Notes under the pieces: generated by a model | What the model was told of the DNA's origin: nothing | Seen by the model: the letters and a program-made list of their open reading frames with translations, nothing else | The model's database searches: none | Made by a program: the position numbers and the translations under genes | Origin: Candidatus Altarchaeales archaeon | Lineage (GTDB): Archaea; Altiarchaeota; Altiarchaeia; IMC4; SCGC-AAA252-I15 | Assembly (NCBI GenBank): GCA_014727915.1 | Contig: WJMO01000005.1 | Span: forward strand, 372,001-436,000 | Length of the DNA: 64,000 nt | Reading direction: 5' to 3' | Part shown: in pieces, positions 43,004 through 51,027 of the stretch | How the letters are laid out: each line of letters begins with the position of its first letter | Position numbering within the stretch: position 1 is the stretch's first letter

Positions 43004-43347
43004 TCTTTGTCCTTCTTTTTTTTCCTGAATTCCTCACTGTTCTTAACTAGTATGAATGCTATGATTGTGCTCTTGGCGAGTTCGATGAATATCATGTTGG
43101 TAGTCTGGGGTGTCGTCTGGGTGAGGGCTAGTGTCACTATGGCGAGTATGATGTTGAGGGCGGAGAGGGCGACTGCGCCGAGGTAGCAGTATCTTATCCT
43201 GAATATTATGCCTGCCCCTAGGGCTGTGAGCGCCGTTCCCAGGGCGGTCACGCCTCCTCCTCCCGGCAGGGTTAGCATCCCAGTGACCAGGAACCAAGCC
43301 CCCACCAGCGTCACCCAGGCGCTCTTCTTCCTCTTCTTGACCTTCAT
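42985..43347 (-). CDS. Small membrane protein overlapping a tRNA end
   Basis: A 120-residue protein with a basic start (MKVKKRKKSAW), about four hydrophobic segments between residues 8 and 100 (VTLVGAWFLVTGMLTL, ALGTALTALGAGIIF, AVALSALNIILAIVTLAL, FIELAKSTIIAFILV) and a Lys/Arg-rich tail. No family recognised. The ATG at 43347 is 10 nt past the previous stop. Its last six codons and stop lie antisense to the 3' end of tRNA-Arg, so the true end may differ if the gene is decayed. Confidence 0.6.
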   Translation of the reverse strand: MKVKKRKKSAWVTLVGAWFLVTGMLTLPGGGGVTALGTALTALGAGIIFRIRYCYLGAVALSALNIILAIVTLALTQTTPQTTNMIFIELAKSTIIAFILVKNSEEFRKKKKDKDARTAT

Positions 43348-43357
43348 CTTGGATGTT

Positions 43358-43651
43358 CTAGCAGGATAGGCAGGACTTGAATCTCTCAAATGCGAGCTTC
43401 CCCGCTCTGAACAGGTAGTAGGCTATAACTGTGCCGCTCCAGAGAGCTACGAGGAAGTCCAGGCTGAAATCCCCCTTCACCCGGTAGTCCCATAGTGCCA
43501 GTGCCAATAGCAGGGCTGATAACATCAAGGTGCCGGCATGATATGCTATGTATGCCATCCTGTCAGCGTATCCAAAATACTCTGCTGGTATCCTGAAATC
43601 CTTAAGCTTCCTGAGATGCTTGATATGCCCTTGAGAAAGCACGATCCTCAT
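43358..43651 (-). CDS. Small two-helix membrane protein
   Basis: A 97-residue protein with a polar N-terminal segment (LSQGHIKHLRKLKDFRIP) and two helices at about residues 38-55 and 66-83 (MLSALLLALALWDY, FLVALWSGTVIAYYLF), ending FKSCLSC. The ATG at 43651 follows ggtggtga at a good distance; the frame's first start-like codon, at 43711, is TTG and would add 20 Pro/Thr-rich residues. Probably transcribed with the small membrane gene at 42985-43347, 10 nt downstream. Function unknown. Confidence 0.55.
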   Translation of the reverse strand: MRIVLSQGHIKHLRKLKDFRIPAEYFGYADRMAYIAYHAGTLMLSALLLALALWDYRVKGDFSLDFLVALWSGTVIAYYLFRAGKLAFERFKSCLSC

Positions 43652-43944
43652 CTTCTCAGTCACCACCTGCGGCGGAGTTGTCGTCAGCGCCCTCGGCGGT
43701 GGCCTTGACAACGTATGTCTCGGTTAAAAACTCTGCCTTGTCCACGTTTATCTACTCTGCATACTGGAATATAACCTTTCTTAGAATTCTCTTACCCCCC
43801 GCATCTCCGGGCTCCTCTCCTCTCTCAGAGGGCATTTAGCCCCTGAATGCGAGCGCCAATCCTGTCATGCGGGCAACCTATGAAAGCGTGAATAGAGGGT
43901 GTTTCAGAAGCCCTAGAACTGTTTTCTGGGGGTTTTTTCACCTT
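43652..43944. other. Intergenic region, possible small upstream frame
   Basis: About 290 nt between two minus-strand genes. A 27-codon frame beginning GTG near 43745 (MDKAEFLTETYVV..., stop just before the 43651 gene) ends 4 nt before that ATG and contains its Shine-Dalgarno sequence, so it could be a small coupled gene, but composition is weak. A T6 run after a G-rich stretch near 43924-43938 is on the plus strand and has no gene to end. Otherwise I see nothing convincing. Confidence 0.35.
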
Positions 43945-45087
43945 CTATCCTGGAGGGTATGCGCTCCTCCTATTCGGGAACCTCGGGTCACTGTGGCTTT
44001 TGGGAGGCACCCTCTCGGGGCGGTCCTCGTCCGTCAGCTTTCCGCCTGCAGCCCAGTAGAGGAAGCTGTAGGTGTGGAAGTTCTGCTCTCCCTTCCCCGG
44101 CGGGTCGACCACCTGCCCTGTCTCCGCGTTCACTATCTGGGTGTAGGGCCCGGGCGATATCATGAGCCTCTCGTCTGCGACGGCGATGCCCTCCTTCTGG
44201 AATGCCTCGTTCACCCCTGATATCGTGACTGCGCCTGTCTTCTCGTCCAATCCCAGCTCTATCCCATACTTCCCGTACTTGTCGTTCAAACGCTTTACTC
44301 CCGGCTTAAGCCTGGATACCTTCGCCCGGGTCATTTCAGCCAACTGCTCTTCCGTGTACCTGGGAGCAGGCCCCTCGATGATATCCACGTCGATGTGCTT
44401 ATGCATCCTGGTGCCGGCTGTCACTGGCCTGGCATGGTCTGCGGTGGCCGGCGCTGATACTAGCATGAAGTCAGGGGGCAGTTCCTGCGCATATGAGAGT
44501 TCCCTCCCATCCCCCCTTCTTTTTACTGGTAGGATGGCGGCGTCCGATCCGAGTCGGACCTCTTCTGCCTGGTCTAATGTCCTGTCCATGACCCCCTCCG
44601 CGGAGCTGGATATGACGGTTCCCTTAGGCAGCATTATGCTGTCAGACGCTCTGAGTCCGCCGGGGATTATCGAGATCCTATCGCCTCCCCGCCCGTGGAC
44701 TGTGACATCACCCCTTGCCCTGTTGTTTCGGATTGTGATCCTGTCGCCCTTTTTAAGCTCGTACCTCCTGGTCTGCATGGGCCCGATCTCAGGGTCGTGG
44801 AATTCAAGGTCTCCACCGTAGGCCTTCGAAGCGCCTGCCAAACCCGCAGCCGCCAAACCTGCCGAAGCCGCCTTACCGAGGAAACCCCGCCTATCAATGG
44901 TCTCACCTCCTGTTTTGGCCAGTGAGTCCGCAACCCCTACGGCAGCCGCGGAAGCGGAGGTCTCGGCGCCGATGACCATGGGCTGGTCCAGCCTCTCCCT
45001 GGCCCCGAATGCAGCATCATCCTGCTCGAATGCAGCCGATAGGCTGGTCCTCTGCCTTTCCCCTTGCCTGGCTGTTTTGACGCTCAT
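43945..45087 (-). CDS. Tat-substrate surface protein with delayed signal
   Basis: A 380-residue protein with a twin-arginine signal, DRRGFLGKAASAGLAAAGLAG, starting near residue 65, unusually far in. The true start may be Met37 (position 44979) or another internal codon, or the 64-residue leader may be real. The mature part has beta strands (YELKKGDRITIRNN, VTVHGRGGDRISIIPGG) like a beta-helix or filament protein and ends HTYSFLYWAAGG...PERVPPKSHS. No catalytic motif. It lies 54 nt downstream of the archaellin genes on the same strand. Confidence 0.65.
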   Translation of the reverse strand: MSVKTARQGERQRTSLSAAFEQDDAAFGARERLDQPMVIGAETSASAAAVGVADSLAKTGGETIDRRGFLGKAASAGLAAAGLAGASKAYGGDLEFHDPEIGPMQTRRYELKKGDRITIRNNRARGDVTVHGRGGDRISIIPGGLRASDSIMLPKGTVISSSAEGVMDRTLDQAEEVRLGSDAAILPVKRRGDGRELSYAQELPPDFMLVSAPATADHARPVTAGTRMHKHIDVDIIEGPAPRYTEEQLAEMTRAKVSRLKPGVKRLNDKYGKYGIELGLDEKTGAVTISGVNEAFQKEGIAVADERLMISPGPYTQIVNAETGQVVDPPGKGEQNFHTYSFLYWAAGGKLTDEDRPERVPPKSHSDPRFPNRRSAYPPG

Positions 45088-45141
45088 CTTCTATATAATA
45101 TCCTGAAACACACACATAAAAGCTTTGAACATTGTATGATA

Positions 45142-45753
45142 CTATGGCCAGAGGGTTATTCTCCGGTCTGTGACCACATCTGGCGTTGTGAACTCGACTA
45201 TCGTGGAGCTGCCCACCCTCGGTATTATCTTGGTCCTGACCTTCTTGTTCTCGGCTATACCGCCCACGTCGTTGCTTCCCGTGCACTCATAGCACTTGAA
45301 CTTGACCTTCAGCACGTCCCCCCTGCTCAGATAGTCCGTCTCGAAATCGGGACCCTCTTTGGTGTAGGTCACCACAAAAACCTGGGTGTTGCTGGCAAGA
45401 ACATCGTCTGACACGTTCCCCCCGTAGTTTAGGCTCTGGGAGGTGGTGGAAGTGTCCACCAGCAGGAGGGTGTTGTTCAGGTTTATGGACTGGCTTCCCG
45501 CCTGCAGCTTCATTATCATCTCGAAGTCCTCCAGGTCGTGTCCCGTGCTCCCGTCCGTTCCCATGACATTGAGCACCTCGACTCCTGTGGCGACACCCTC
45601 CTCAGCCTGCGACCCGGTGGTGAGGGAACGCTGCTGCAGGCTGCCTGAAGTGGAGATTAGGACGGACGCCGCCACCGCGGCGACCAGTATGATGGCTATG
45701 AATATGATGAGGGTTCCAATGCCCATCATGCCCCTGTCTGAACGGATTAACAT
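45142..45753 (-). CDS. Archaellin-like filament protein 1
   Basis: A 203-residue protein with a class III signal: MLIRSDRGMMGIGTLIIFIAIILVAAVAASVLI, where cleavage after the RG and the following conserved GIGTLI core match archaellins and archaeal type IV pilins. The remaining part is beta-rich with a Thr/Ser-rich loop, TCTTG-like repeats and a short Cys pair (KCYECTG). It would be processed by a prepilin peptidase and assembled into a filament. No motor or chaperone genes are near. It forms a pair with 45792-46394. Confidence 0.85.
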   Translation of the reverse strand: MLIRSDRGMMGIGTLIIFIAIILVAAVAASVLISTSGSLQQRSLTTGSQAEEGVATGVEVLNVMGTDGSTGHDLEDFEMIMKLQAGSQSINLNNTLLLVDTSTTSQSLNYGGNVSDDVLASNTQVFVVTYTKEGPDFETDYLSRGDVLKVKFKCYECTGSNDVGGIAENKKVRTKIIPRVGSSTIVEFTTPDVVTDRRITLWP

Positions 45754-45791
45754 GGTTTATCGTAAATAATTGGTCTGCGACCGTTAAAAGC

Positions 45792-46394
45792 CTAGGAAGT
45801 CGGCCACACGGTAATCCTGCGGTCGACCATTGTCAGCGGAGTCTGGAACTTGATGACCGTCTGAGGGCCGTGGGGGGGTATGATATGGATCTTTATGTCC
45901 TCGTCCTCGCGTATGGGGTTGGTCCTGATGGAAAGCTTCGCAACGTCCCCCAGGTTCACATAACCTGCCTCATAGTGGGTTCCCTCCTTGAGATAGTAGA
46001 CCATGTACGAGTGAGTCGACGACGAGCTGCATTCGCTGGAGCATGAGCTGTTGAATACCGTGGTCTGCTGGAAGTCCCTCCCCTCAATGTATATGAGGGT
46101 GGTGTTCAAGTTGAGGGATATCGTCCCCGGTAGCAGCCGCACCATCATGTGCAGGTTCTCCAGCTGGTGGGGGGTGGAATCCGTCGGGTGGGCGTTAGTG
46201 CCAATGATGCTTACCACCTCCAACCCGGAGGAAACGCCCTTCTTCCCCTCCATGGCCTTGAGCTGGCTCTTCTGCTGGAGGCTGCCGCCGGAAGTCAGGA
46301 GTATGATGCCTGTGACCCCGACTATGAGCAGGACTGCTATGAACACGATCAAGGCCCCCAGTCCCATGATCCCCCTGTTGCTCCAAGACTTCAT
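45792..46394 (-). CDS. Archaellin-like filament protein 2
   Basis: A 200-residue relative of the previous protein, with the signal SNRGIMGLGALIVFIAVLLIVGVTGIILL and similar following pattern (LTSGGSLQQKSQ, GVSSGLEVVSIIGTN). The lengths, composition and end (MVDRRITVWP here, VTDRRITLWP in protein 1) match closely, so the two arose by duplication. They lie 38 nt apart, so they are probably co-transcribed. They could be archaellins or adhesive pilins; a second set of assembly genes must be elsewhere. Confidence 0.85.
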   Translation of the reverse strand: MKSWSNRGIMGLGALIVFIAVLLIVGVTGIILLTSGGSLQQKSQLKAMEGKKGVSSGLEVVSIIGTNAHPTDSTPHQLENLHMMVRLLPGTISLNLNTTLIYIEGRDFQQTTVFNSSCSSECSSSSTHSYMVYYLKEGTHYEAGYVNLGDVAKLSIRTNPIREDEDIKIHIIPPHGPQTVIKFQTPLTMVDRRITVWPTS

Positions 46395-46456
46395 TTAAAA
46401 CACAAGCACGTTTATATTATACTAATTTTGTTGATGTCGTATATAAGTGTTGTATC

Positions 46457-46630
46457 ATGGCGGGTGAGTCTGAGATAAACTGGAACTGGCCGGCGGAACA
46501 GATCGACAGGAGGCCTCCCAAACGCAGGGAGTCCAAGATGAGGCAGATAGGGAAGGTAGTGCTATTCTTCATCGACGAAGCCATCATACTCGTGGTGCTC
46601 GGATACATCCTCTACCGCATATTCACTTGA
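46457..46630 (+). CDS. Small single-pass membrane protein
   Basis: A 57-residue frame from ATG 46457 to TGA 46628-46630, with a Trp/Arg-rich cytoplasmic part (EINWNWPAEQIDRRPPKRRESK) and one membrane helix (VVLFFIDEAIILVVLGYILYRIF). It is divergent from the archaellin pair across a 62-nt spacer with TATA-like boxes on both sides (tttatatta, gtatataag), and convergent with the Thr-rich protein at 46634. The positive-inside rule predicts an N-terminal cytoplasmic domain. Unknown role; a filament accessory protein is possible. Confidence 0.6.
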   Translation: MAGESEINWNWPAEQIDRRPPKRRESKMRQIGKVVLFFIDEAIILVVLGYILYRIFT

Positions 46631-46633
46631 GTC

Positions 46634-47203
46634 TCATCCTGTGACTAGCCTGCCCTCCCTGGTCTGGTTCAGGTCCTGGGGTATGACGCAGCTTATCAGC
46701 TGGCTGAACGAGGTCCCGCTGATGTCGCATTGGATGTAAAAGCACGTGTCACCCTCTATCTTCGAGTTGAACTCGTCATAACCCCCTACCGTGTTGTTGA
46801 TGCAGTAGGTGACCGTTGCCCTGATCTGCGTGTCATACCATTCGCTAGGCATCTTGCCCACCGAGCCTGGGGGCGGCTTGTCCTGGCATTGGGTCGGCAC
46901 CATCCCCGACTCGGTGAAAGAGTCCTTGCACACGTAGAACGGCGCGATCGTGGTCGAAGTCGAAGCGGTGGTCGTAGTAGAAGACGTGGACTCCGTCGTA
47001 GTCGTCGAAGACGTCGTCGTTGTGGATGTAGTGGATGTGGTGGTCGTTGTTGGATTCAAGATAGCCCCTACGTCGGGGAAATCCAAACCCCCAACATCTG
47101 ATTTGAACGCTATCACCCCGACTATCAACACCCCAACCAACAGTAGGGAGAGGAGCAATATGACTATAAGGCCTCCAAGAAGTATCTCGGGTTTAGCGCT
47201 CAA
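46634..47203 (-). CDS. Membrane-anchored protein with poly-Thr linker and Cys domain
   Basis: A 189-residue protein: N-terminal anchor (residues 7-35), then a Thr/Ser run at about residues 52-87 acting as a likely O-glycosylated spacer, and a C-terminal domain with six cysteines (VCKDSF, TQCQDK, TYCINN, DTCFYI, QCDISG, SCVIPQ) expected to form disulfides outside the cell. No family recognised. It belongs to the Thr-linker surface set of this window (see 47594, 49227, 52267, 53849). Confidence 0.68.
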   Translation of the reverse strand: MSAKPEILLGGLIVILLLSLLLVGVLIVGVIAFKSDVGGLDFPDVGAILNPTTTTTSTTSTTTTSSTTTTESTSSTTTTASTSTTIAPFYVCKDSFTESGMVPTQCQDKPPPGSVGKMPSEWYDTQIRATVTYCINNTVGGYDEFNSKIEGDTCFYIQCDISGTSFSQLISCVIPQDLNQTREGRLVTG

Positions 47204-47239
47204 TGTGCATTGTTATTAGATGCTAAGCCTAAAAACAGA

Positions 47240-47563
47240 TCAGGGGAGCCTTGTAACCTGCTCGCCTGTCAACAGGGCGTCAAGGTTGAAGTCAGAACCC
47301 AGCAGGAAAGTCAGCGCATAGTATATCACCAGCAAGGCGATTATCAAGGCGATCGCCGAACCGATCGTGGAGAGCAAACCCCCCGACGACTTCTTGACCA
47401 CAGGATTCCCGCTGTCAACTACCCTGGCCTCCCCTGAAAAACCACCTCCAGATGATGGCCTAACATCAACAACTTCGGGTTTTCCGACACCCGCGTCAGC
47501 ATTGGGCGTTGCTCCCTCTTCAAAAACGCCGCCGTCCGATACGTCCTTATCCGTCTCAACCAT
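47240..47563 (-). CDS. C-tail-anchored small protein
   Basis: A 107-residue acidic protein, disordered for about 60 residues (rich in Gly, Asp, Val, Ser) and ending in one membrane helix (TIGSAIALIIALLVIYYALTFLL) with a short external tail. No family recognised. Co-directional with the lipoprotein gene at 47594, 31 nt away. Confidence 0.55.
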   Translation of the reverse strand: MVETDKDVSDGGVFEEGATPNADAGVGKPEVVDVRPSSGGGFSGEARVVDSGNPVVKKSSGGLLSTIGSAIALIIALLVIYYALTFLLGSDFNLDALLTGEQVTRLP

Positions 47564-47593
47564 GTTAACTACAACTTTTTCAGGGTTAAAAAT

Positions 47594-48577
47594 CTAACTC
47601 TCGGGCCCGCATATTCCCTTGAAGAAGTCCTCGGCGTTGCATTCGTCATAGAGCGAGAACACGCACACCCCATATTCCCTACCGCTCGAGTACTTCCTAA
47701 TCTTGTAAACGTAACCCTGGGCCTCGCAGTAAGCCGCCTCCGGGTTTGTCATGTTCTTTGTGGGAATCGTTGTCGTAGTAGTCGGCGGGCATACCCCTAT
47801 CTTATAGCCTATGACCCTCCTGAACTTGCTCTCGGTCGTGCATGCGACGCACGGGTTACTGAACGTCATGGCTTCGAACGTGTACGGCGTCTGGTTGCCT
47901 ACCCTAACCTCAGCGCATACTGGATTATACTCCGAACTGCATAGTGTATCAGGCTCGTATCCCCTGCATTCTGTCATGCTGTCAGTGTAGGGGCTGCACC
48001 TCCCGTCATAGTATGATCTGATCTCGCATTCGTTGCCGTTGGAGAACACACACATGAGATAGGTCTCCCCCGTCACATGCTTCCTCATCTGGATCCTATG
48101 GCCCCGGTCAAGGCAGAACGTTGAAACATCGTCTGTGAATGCGGATTCCTGGCATGAACCGTTGACGCACTCGTACCTGACATTGTATTCCGCCACTTCC
48201 GGTATGCAGTCACCCACTGAAATGCACTTTAAACCGCCCTCATAATCCTCTATGCCCCGTAACCGCCCGTCATCGAAGGTTACGTTGACGAAATGCTCCC
48301 TTGTCATGGTCTCCCCGCCTACTTCAACCTCACAGTCGTACCTGAATGTGAACGACCAGCACCTGCTGCACCTGTGGTATTCAATGCCGACATAGTGGGG
48401 GCCCCTGCAGTCGCCCTGGTTGAAAATGCTCATCTGGCTTACGTTCTGCCTTGCTGCATCCTTCTGCTCCTTGATCATCTCGGAGAGGTCGAGCGTCGTG
48501 GTCGTGGCCGGGCCACCACCGCCCCCAAGGCACCCGCACACCAACACGGATAGCACGATAAACCTCAGGAATCGCAT
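47594..48577 (-). CDS. Lipoprotein with two DUF333-like modules and a Kazal-like segment
   Basis: A 327-residue secreted lipoprotein. Start ATG 48577 gives a lipobox VLVCGCLGG. Near its middle and C-terminus are two DUF333-type repeats (FCLDRGHRIQMRKHVTGETYLMCVFSNGNECE and the similar AYCEAQGYVYKIRKYSSG...GVCVFSLYDEC), known from hemolysin-like and other surface proteins. Between them is a Kazal-like segment, CSSEYNPVCAEV...FSNPCVACTTESK. Poly-Thr spacers flank it (TTTTT at two sites). The Kazal-like part suggests protease binding or inhibition; unproven. Confidence 0.75.
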   Translation of the reverse strand: MRFLRFIVLSVLVCGCLGGGGGPATTTTLDLSEMIKEQKDAARQNVSQMSIFNQGDCRGPHYVGIEYHRCSRCWSFTFRYDCEVEVGGETMTREHFVNVTFDDGRLRGIEDYEGGLKCISVGDCIPEVAEYNVRYECVNGSCQESAFTDDVSTFCLDRGHRIQMRKHVTGETYLMCVFSNGNECEIRSYYDGRCSPYTDSMTECRGYEPDTLCSSEYNPVCAEVRVGNQTPYTFEAMTFSNPCVACTTESKFRRVIGYKIGVCPPTTTTTIPTKNMTNPEAAYCEAQGYVYKIRKYSSGREYGVCVFSLYDECNAEDFFKGICGPES

Positions 48578-48640
48578 GGTAAATATCATGTCGCAGCCCA
48601 TAATAAACAGTTTTCTTTATATACGCCAATTAATCTTACC

Positions 48641-49246
48641 ATGAAGATAAACTGGGCTGAGAGGATACTCGTCAACAACTTCATATGGGCGATTGTCCAG
48701 AGGAATGTCATAGCCCACTACTGGAAGAAGTCCGTCGAATTGGGCGATGAAGCGGTCGTATTGGAGATCGGCTGCGGCAGGGGAGCCGGCTCGGTCATAC
48801 TCTCAGACGAGTTCCAGCCCTCCCGGGTCGACGCATTCGACCTGGACGAGGAGATGATAGGGAAGGCCGAAGACTACATACCAATAGACTACAGGGAAAG
48901 GATAAGCCTGAGCGTCTGCGACGTCAAGAGCATAGGAGCATCGGACCAAACATACGATGCGGTATTTGACTTCTTCACACTACACCATGTGAAAGACTGG
49001 GAGAAGGGCGTTTCAGAAGTTGCTAGGGTGCTGAAGCCGGGCGGATACTTCGCGTTCGGAGAGCTTTACGGCCGGCTCCTCAACAACTACATAGTCCGGA
49101 ACATATTCGAACACCCCCTTGATAAGAGGTTCGAAAGGGAGGCATGGGTGAAGGCATTGGCCGAGAACGGTCTCAGGCTGATGGAGAACAACAGGGACAT
49201 CTGGGGATATGGGATAATAGGGGTAGCTAAGAAAATAGAAGATTAG
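48641..49246 (+). CDS. Class I SAM-dependent methyltransferase
   Basis: A 201-residue methyltransferase of the UbiE/MenG-like group. Motif I VLEIGCGRGAG binds SAM, then VDAFDLDEEMI, FDFFTLHHVKDW and VLKPGGYFAFGELYG follow in order. N-terminal helix VQRNVIAHYWKKS precedes it. The substrate is not identifiable. ATG at 48641, with tttatatac 15-30 nt upstream between the divergent lipoprotein gene. Its end overlaps the convergent MBL-like gene by 20 nt. Confidence 0.88.
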   Translation: MKINWAERILVNNFIWAIVQRNVIAHYWKKSVELGDEAVVLEIGCGRGAGSVILSDEFQPSRVDAFDLDEEMIGKAEDYIPIDYRERISLSVCDVKSIGASDQTYDAVFDFFTLHHVKDWEKGVSEVARVLKPGGYFAFGELYGRLLNNYIVRNIFEHPLDKRFEREAWVKALAENGLRLMENNRDIWGYGIIGVAKKIED

Positions 49247-50339
49247 GCTCCACCTCATAGCCTGCCCCCCTCAACGTCACCTTGACAGTGTTCCCGTCCA
49301 TGATGTTGAACACATCCACTCCCGCGTCGGATAGGATGTCCAAAGTCTCCGGTGACGGGTATTCCTTACGGTCCTTCCACGGAGTGACGACCGCCAGTTC
49401 AGGCCCTACCCTGGAGATGAACTCCTCAGTGTTAGCCTGCTTGGCCCCGTGCCGGGGCACCTTAAGGATGTCCGCTGACAGGTCTCCCTCCAAGCTCCCA
49501 AGGCATTCGCCGTCGCAGTCACCGGTCATGAGTATCGTGTTGTCGCTGTATGTCAGCTTGTACACCAGCGCGTTCTCGGTAACCCTGCCCGACGTCGGCT
49601 TTGTCTCGGCCGGGTGCAACACGGTCACGTCAACACCGTCGAATGAGAGCGTGTAACCCTCTGAAACGAGCGTGTGCTCGCTCAACTGCGCATAACCCCT
49701 GTATCTGACGTAAATGTTCCGGTCTGAGAGGGCCTCCTGGCCGGTGTCCAAAACGTTCACCACATCCATGGTGTCCATCAGCGTCCAACACCCCCCGTAG
49801 TCTTCGATGGTGGGCTGGCTCACCAGCAGGTAGTCAATCCGCTCGACACCGATGTCGTCCAGTATCCTCTTCAGCCTGTTCGCGCTGGGCCCGCAGTCCG
49901 TCAGCATCGTAGTGTTGGATGTGACGACCAACGTGCTGTCCCCGTAGCCCACGTCCAAGAAGTAAACATCCACCGTCGCCTCCAAGGTGGTCGAGGTCGT
50001 GGAAGTGGTGGTTGCCGTGGTCGAGGTCGATGGGGCGGCCTTTTGGGTGGTGGACTTGACAGCCTTCACAGTAGTGGAGGTCGCCGCCTCCACGGTCGTT
50101 GTGGTCGTGTCCGCCTCAAACAGGAAATCCGACTTCTTCAGGCATTTTATCAGCAGGTCCTGGTCCTCGATCTTCTCGCAGATTGTCGAGTTGCTGGAGT
50201 TAACCGCCTCGGTCATGTGGCATATGTCCCTCCAGTAGGTGTCGTTTATGCCATCGCAGGAGGAGACTTCGCCTCTCTCCTCCACTGTTACGCAACCGCA
50301 CAGGAGCGCCAGCAAAAGTATAGAAGCCCGGGCTTTCAC
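49227..50339 (-). CDS. Lipoprotein with metallo-beta-lactamase-like fold that lost its metal ligands
   Basis: A 370-residue lipoprotein: lipobox LLCGCV, two Cys-pair modules (CDGINDTYWRDIC, CEKIEDQDLLIKC) shared with the protein at 20964-22598, a Thr-rich spacer, then a ComEC-type MBL domain from about residue 120 (VDVYFLDVGYGDSTLVV, TDCGPSANR). The metal-binding signature is absent: the position of HxHxDH reads SQPTIEDYGG and HHGS reads RHGA, so it should not bind metal or cleave DNA. It may be a structural or peptide-binding relative. GTG start at 50339. Confidence 0.8.
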   Translation of the reverse strand: MKARASILLLALLCGCVTVEERGEVSSCDGINDTYWRDICHMTEAVNSSNSTICEKIEDQDLLIKCLKKSDFLFEADTTTTTVEAATSTTVKAVKSTTQKAAPSTSTTATTTSTTSTTLEATVDVYFLDVGYGDSTLVVTSNTTMLTDCGPSANRLKRILDDIGVERIDYLLVSQPTIEDYGGCWTLMDTMDVVNVLDTGQEALSDRNIYVRYRGYAQLSEHTLVSEGYTLSFDGVDVTVLHPAETKPTSGRVTENALVYKLTYSDNTILMTGDCDGECLGSLEGDLSADILKVPRHGAKQANTEEFISRVGPELAVVTPWKDRKEYPSPETLDILSDAGVDVFNIMDGNTVKVTLRGAGYEVEPNLLFS

Positions 50340-50417
50340 ATTACAGTATATGGTCGCGGTTTAATAATACCCCCCCAAACCGGTGCTTTTTTATTTGGGA
50401 GAACATAATTTGCTCTT

Positions 50418-50612
50418 ATGGGCTTGTTCGAACGTAACCTGACAGACCATGACAGGCTCGTCAGGGAGGCGGCCGGCTTCGCGGCCATGATAGTGGGTCT
50501 GTTCGCGATGTTCGTCTCCCCTATAGGGATAGCCATATGCCTGGTCGGCCTCTACTCGGTGGCTGAAGGCTACTATGGCGTTTCCGTATGGTCCAATTTG
50601 CGGAAAAAATGA
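50418..50612 (+). CDS. Small membrane protein, DUF2892-like
   Basis: A 64-residue protein with two helices at residues 20-37 and 40-57 (FAAMIVGLFAMFVSPIGIAICLVGLYSVAEG) after a short polar head. It resembles the two-helix DUF2892 family often next to rhodanese or redox genes. Its stop overlaps the flavodoxin gene by ATGA, so it probably anchors or accompanies that protein. ATG 50418, in a good AT-rich promoter context. Confidence 0.72.
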   Translation: MGLFERNLTDHDRLVREAAGFAAMIVGLFAMFVSPIGIAICLVGLYSVAEGYYGVSVWSNLRKK

Positions 50613-51022
50613 AGGTTGCAGTCTTGTATTTCACTTTGACCGGGAACACGGGACGTGTCGCTGAGATTCTTGAGGATGATGACGTGGACCTGATCCAGGT
50701 GAAGGGCGGGTCCCGGCTGCTATCGCTCCTGGGCCTGGTGAGAAAGCCAAAGTTCGACGCTGTAAAATACGACCTGATCGTCGTCGGCTGCCCAGTATGG
50801 TATAAGAAGGCTGCTCCCCCGTTCGTGAAGGCCTTGAAGTCGATGGACTTCGGCGGCAAGCAGGTTAACGCCTTTATAACATATGCGTTGAAGGAGAAGT
50901 CGGCTTTGAAGGAGGTCATGAACGTCGTGAAGAAGAGGAACGGCTCCCCGGGGAGGACGGCGTCGTTCAACGTTTCCAAGGGATTGGAAGAGTCCGAGGT
51001 CCGGAAGCTGCTATCCTTCTGA
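50609..51022 (+). CDS. Flavodoxin-like protein
   Basis: A 137-residue protein with the FMN loop of flavodoxins (YFTLTGNTGRVAE near the N-terminus) and CPVWYKKAAPPFVKAL typical of the flavodoxin-like group that includes NrdI-like and multimeric flavodoxins. The length matches a short flavodoxin. The function is electron carriage with FMN; partners unknown. Start ATG 50609 overlaps the upstream small membrane gene's stop. Confidence 0.85.
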   Translation: MKVAVLYFTLTGNTGRVAEILEDDDVDLIQVKGGSRLLSLLGLVRKPKFDAVKYDLIVVGCPVWYKKAAPPFVKALKSMDFGGKQVNAFITYALKEKSALKEVMNVVKKRNGSPGRTASFNVSKGLEESEVRKLLSF

Positions 51023-51027
51023 CTGAT

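Noticed and set aside
43652..43944. C/D-box small RNA in the gap before the Tat protein gene
   Set aside because: A CTGA and weak ATGA-like boxes occur, but spacing and complementarity to form a K-turn could not be shown.
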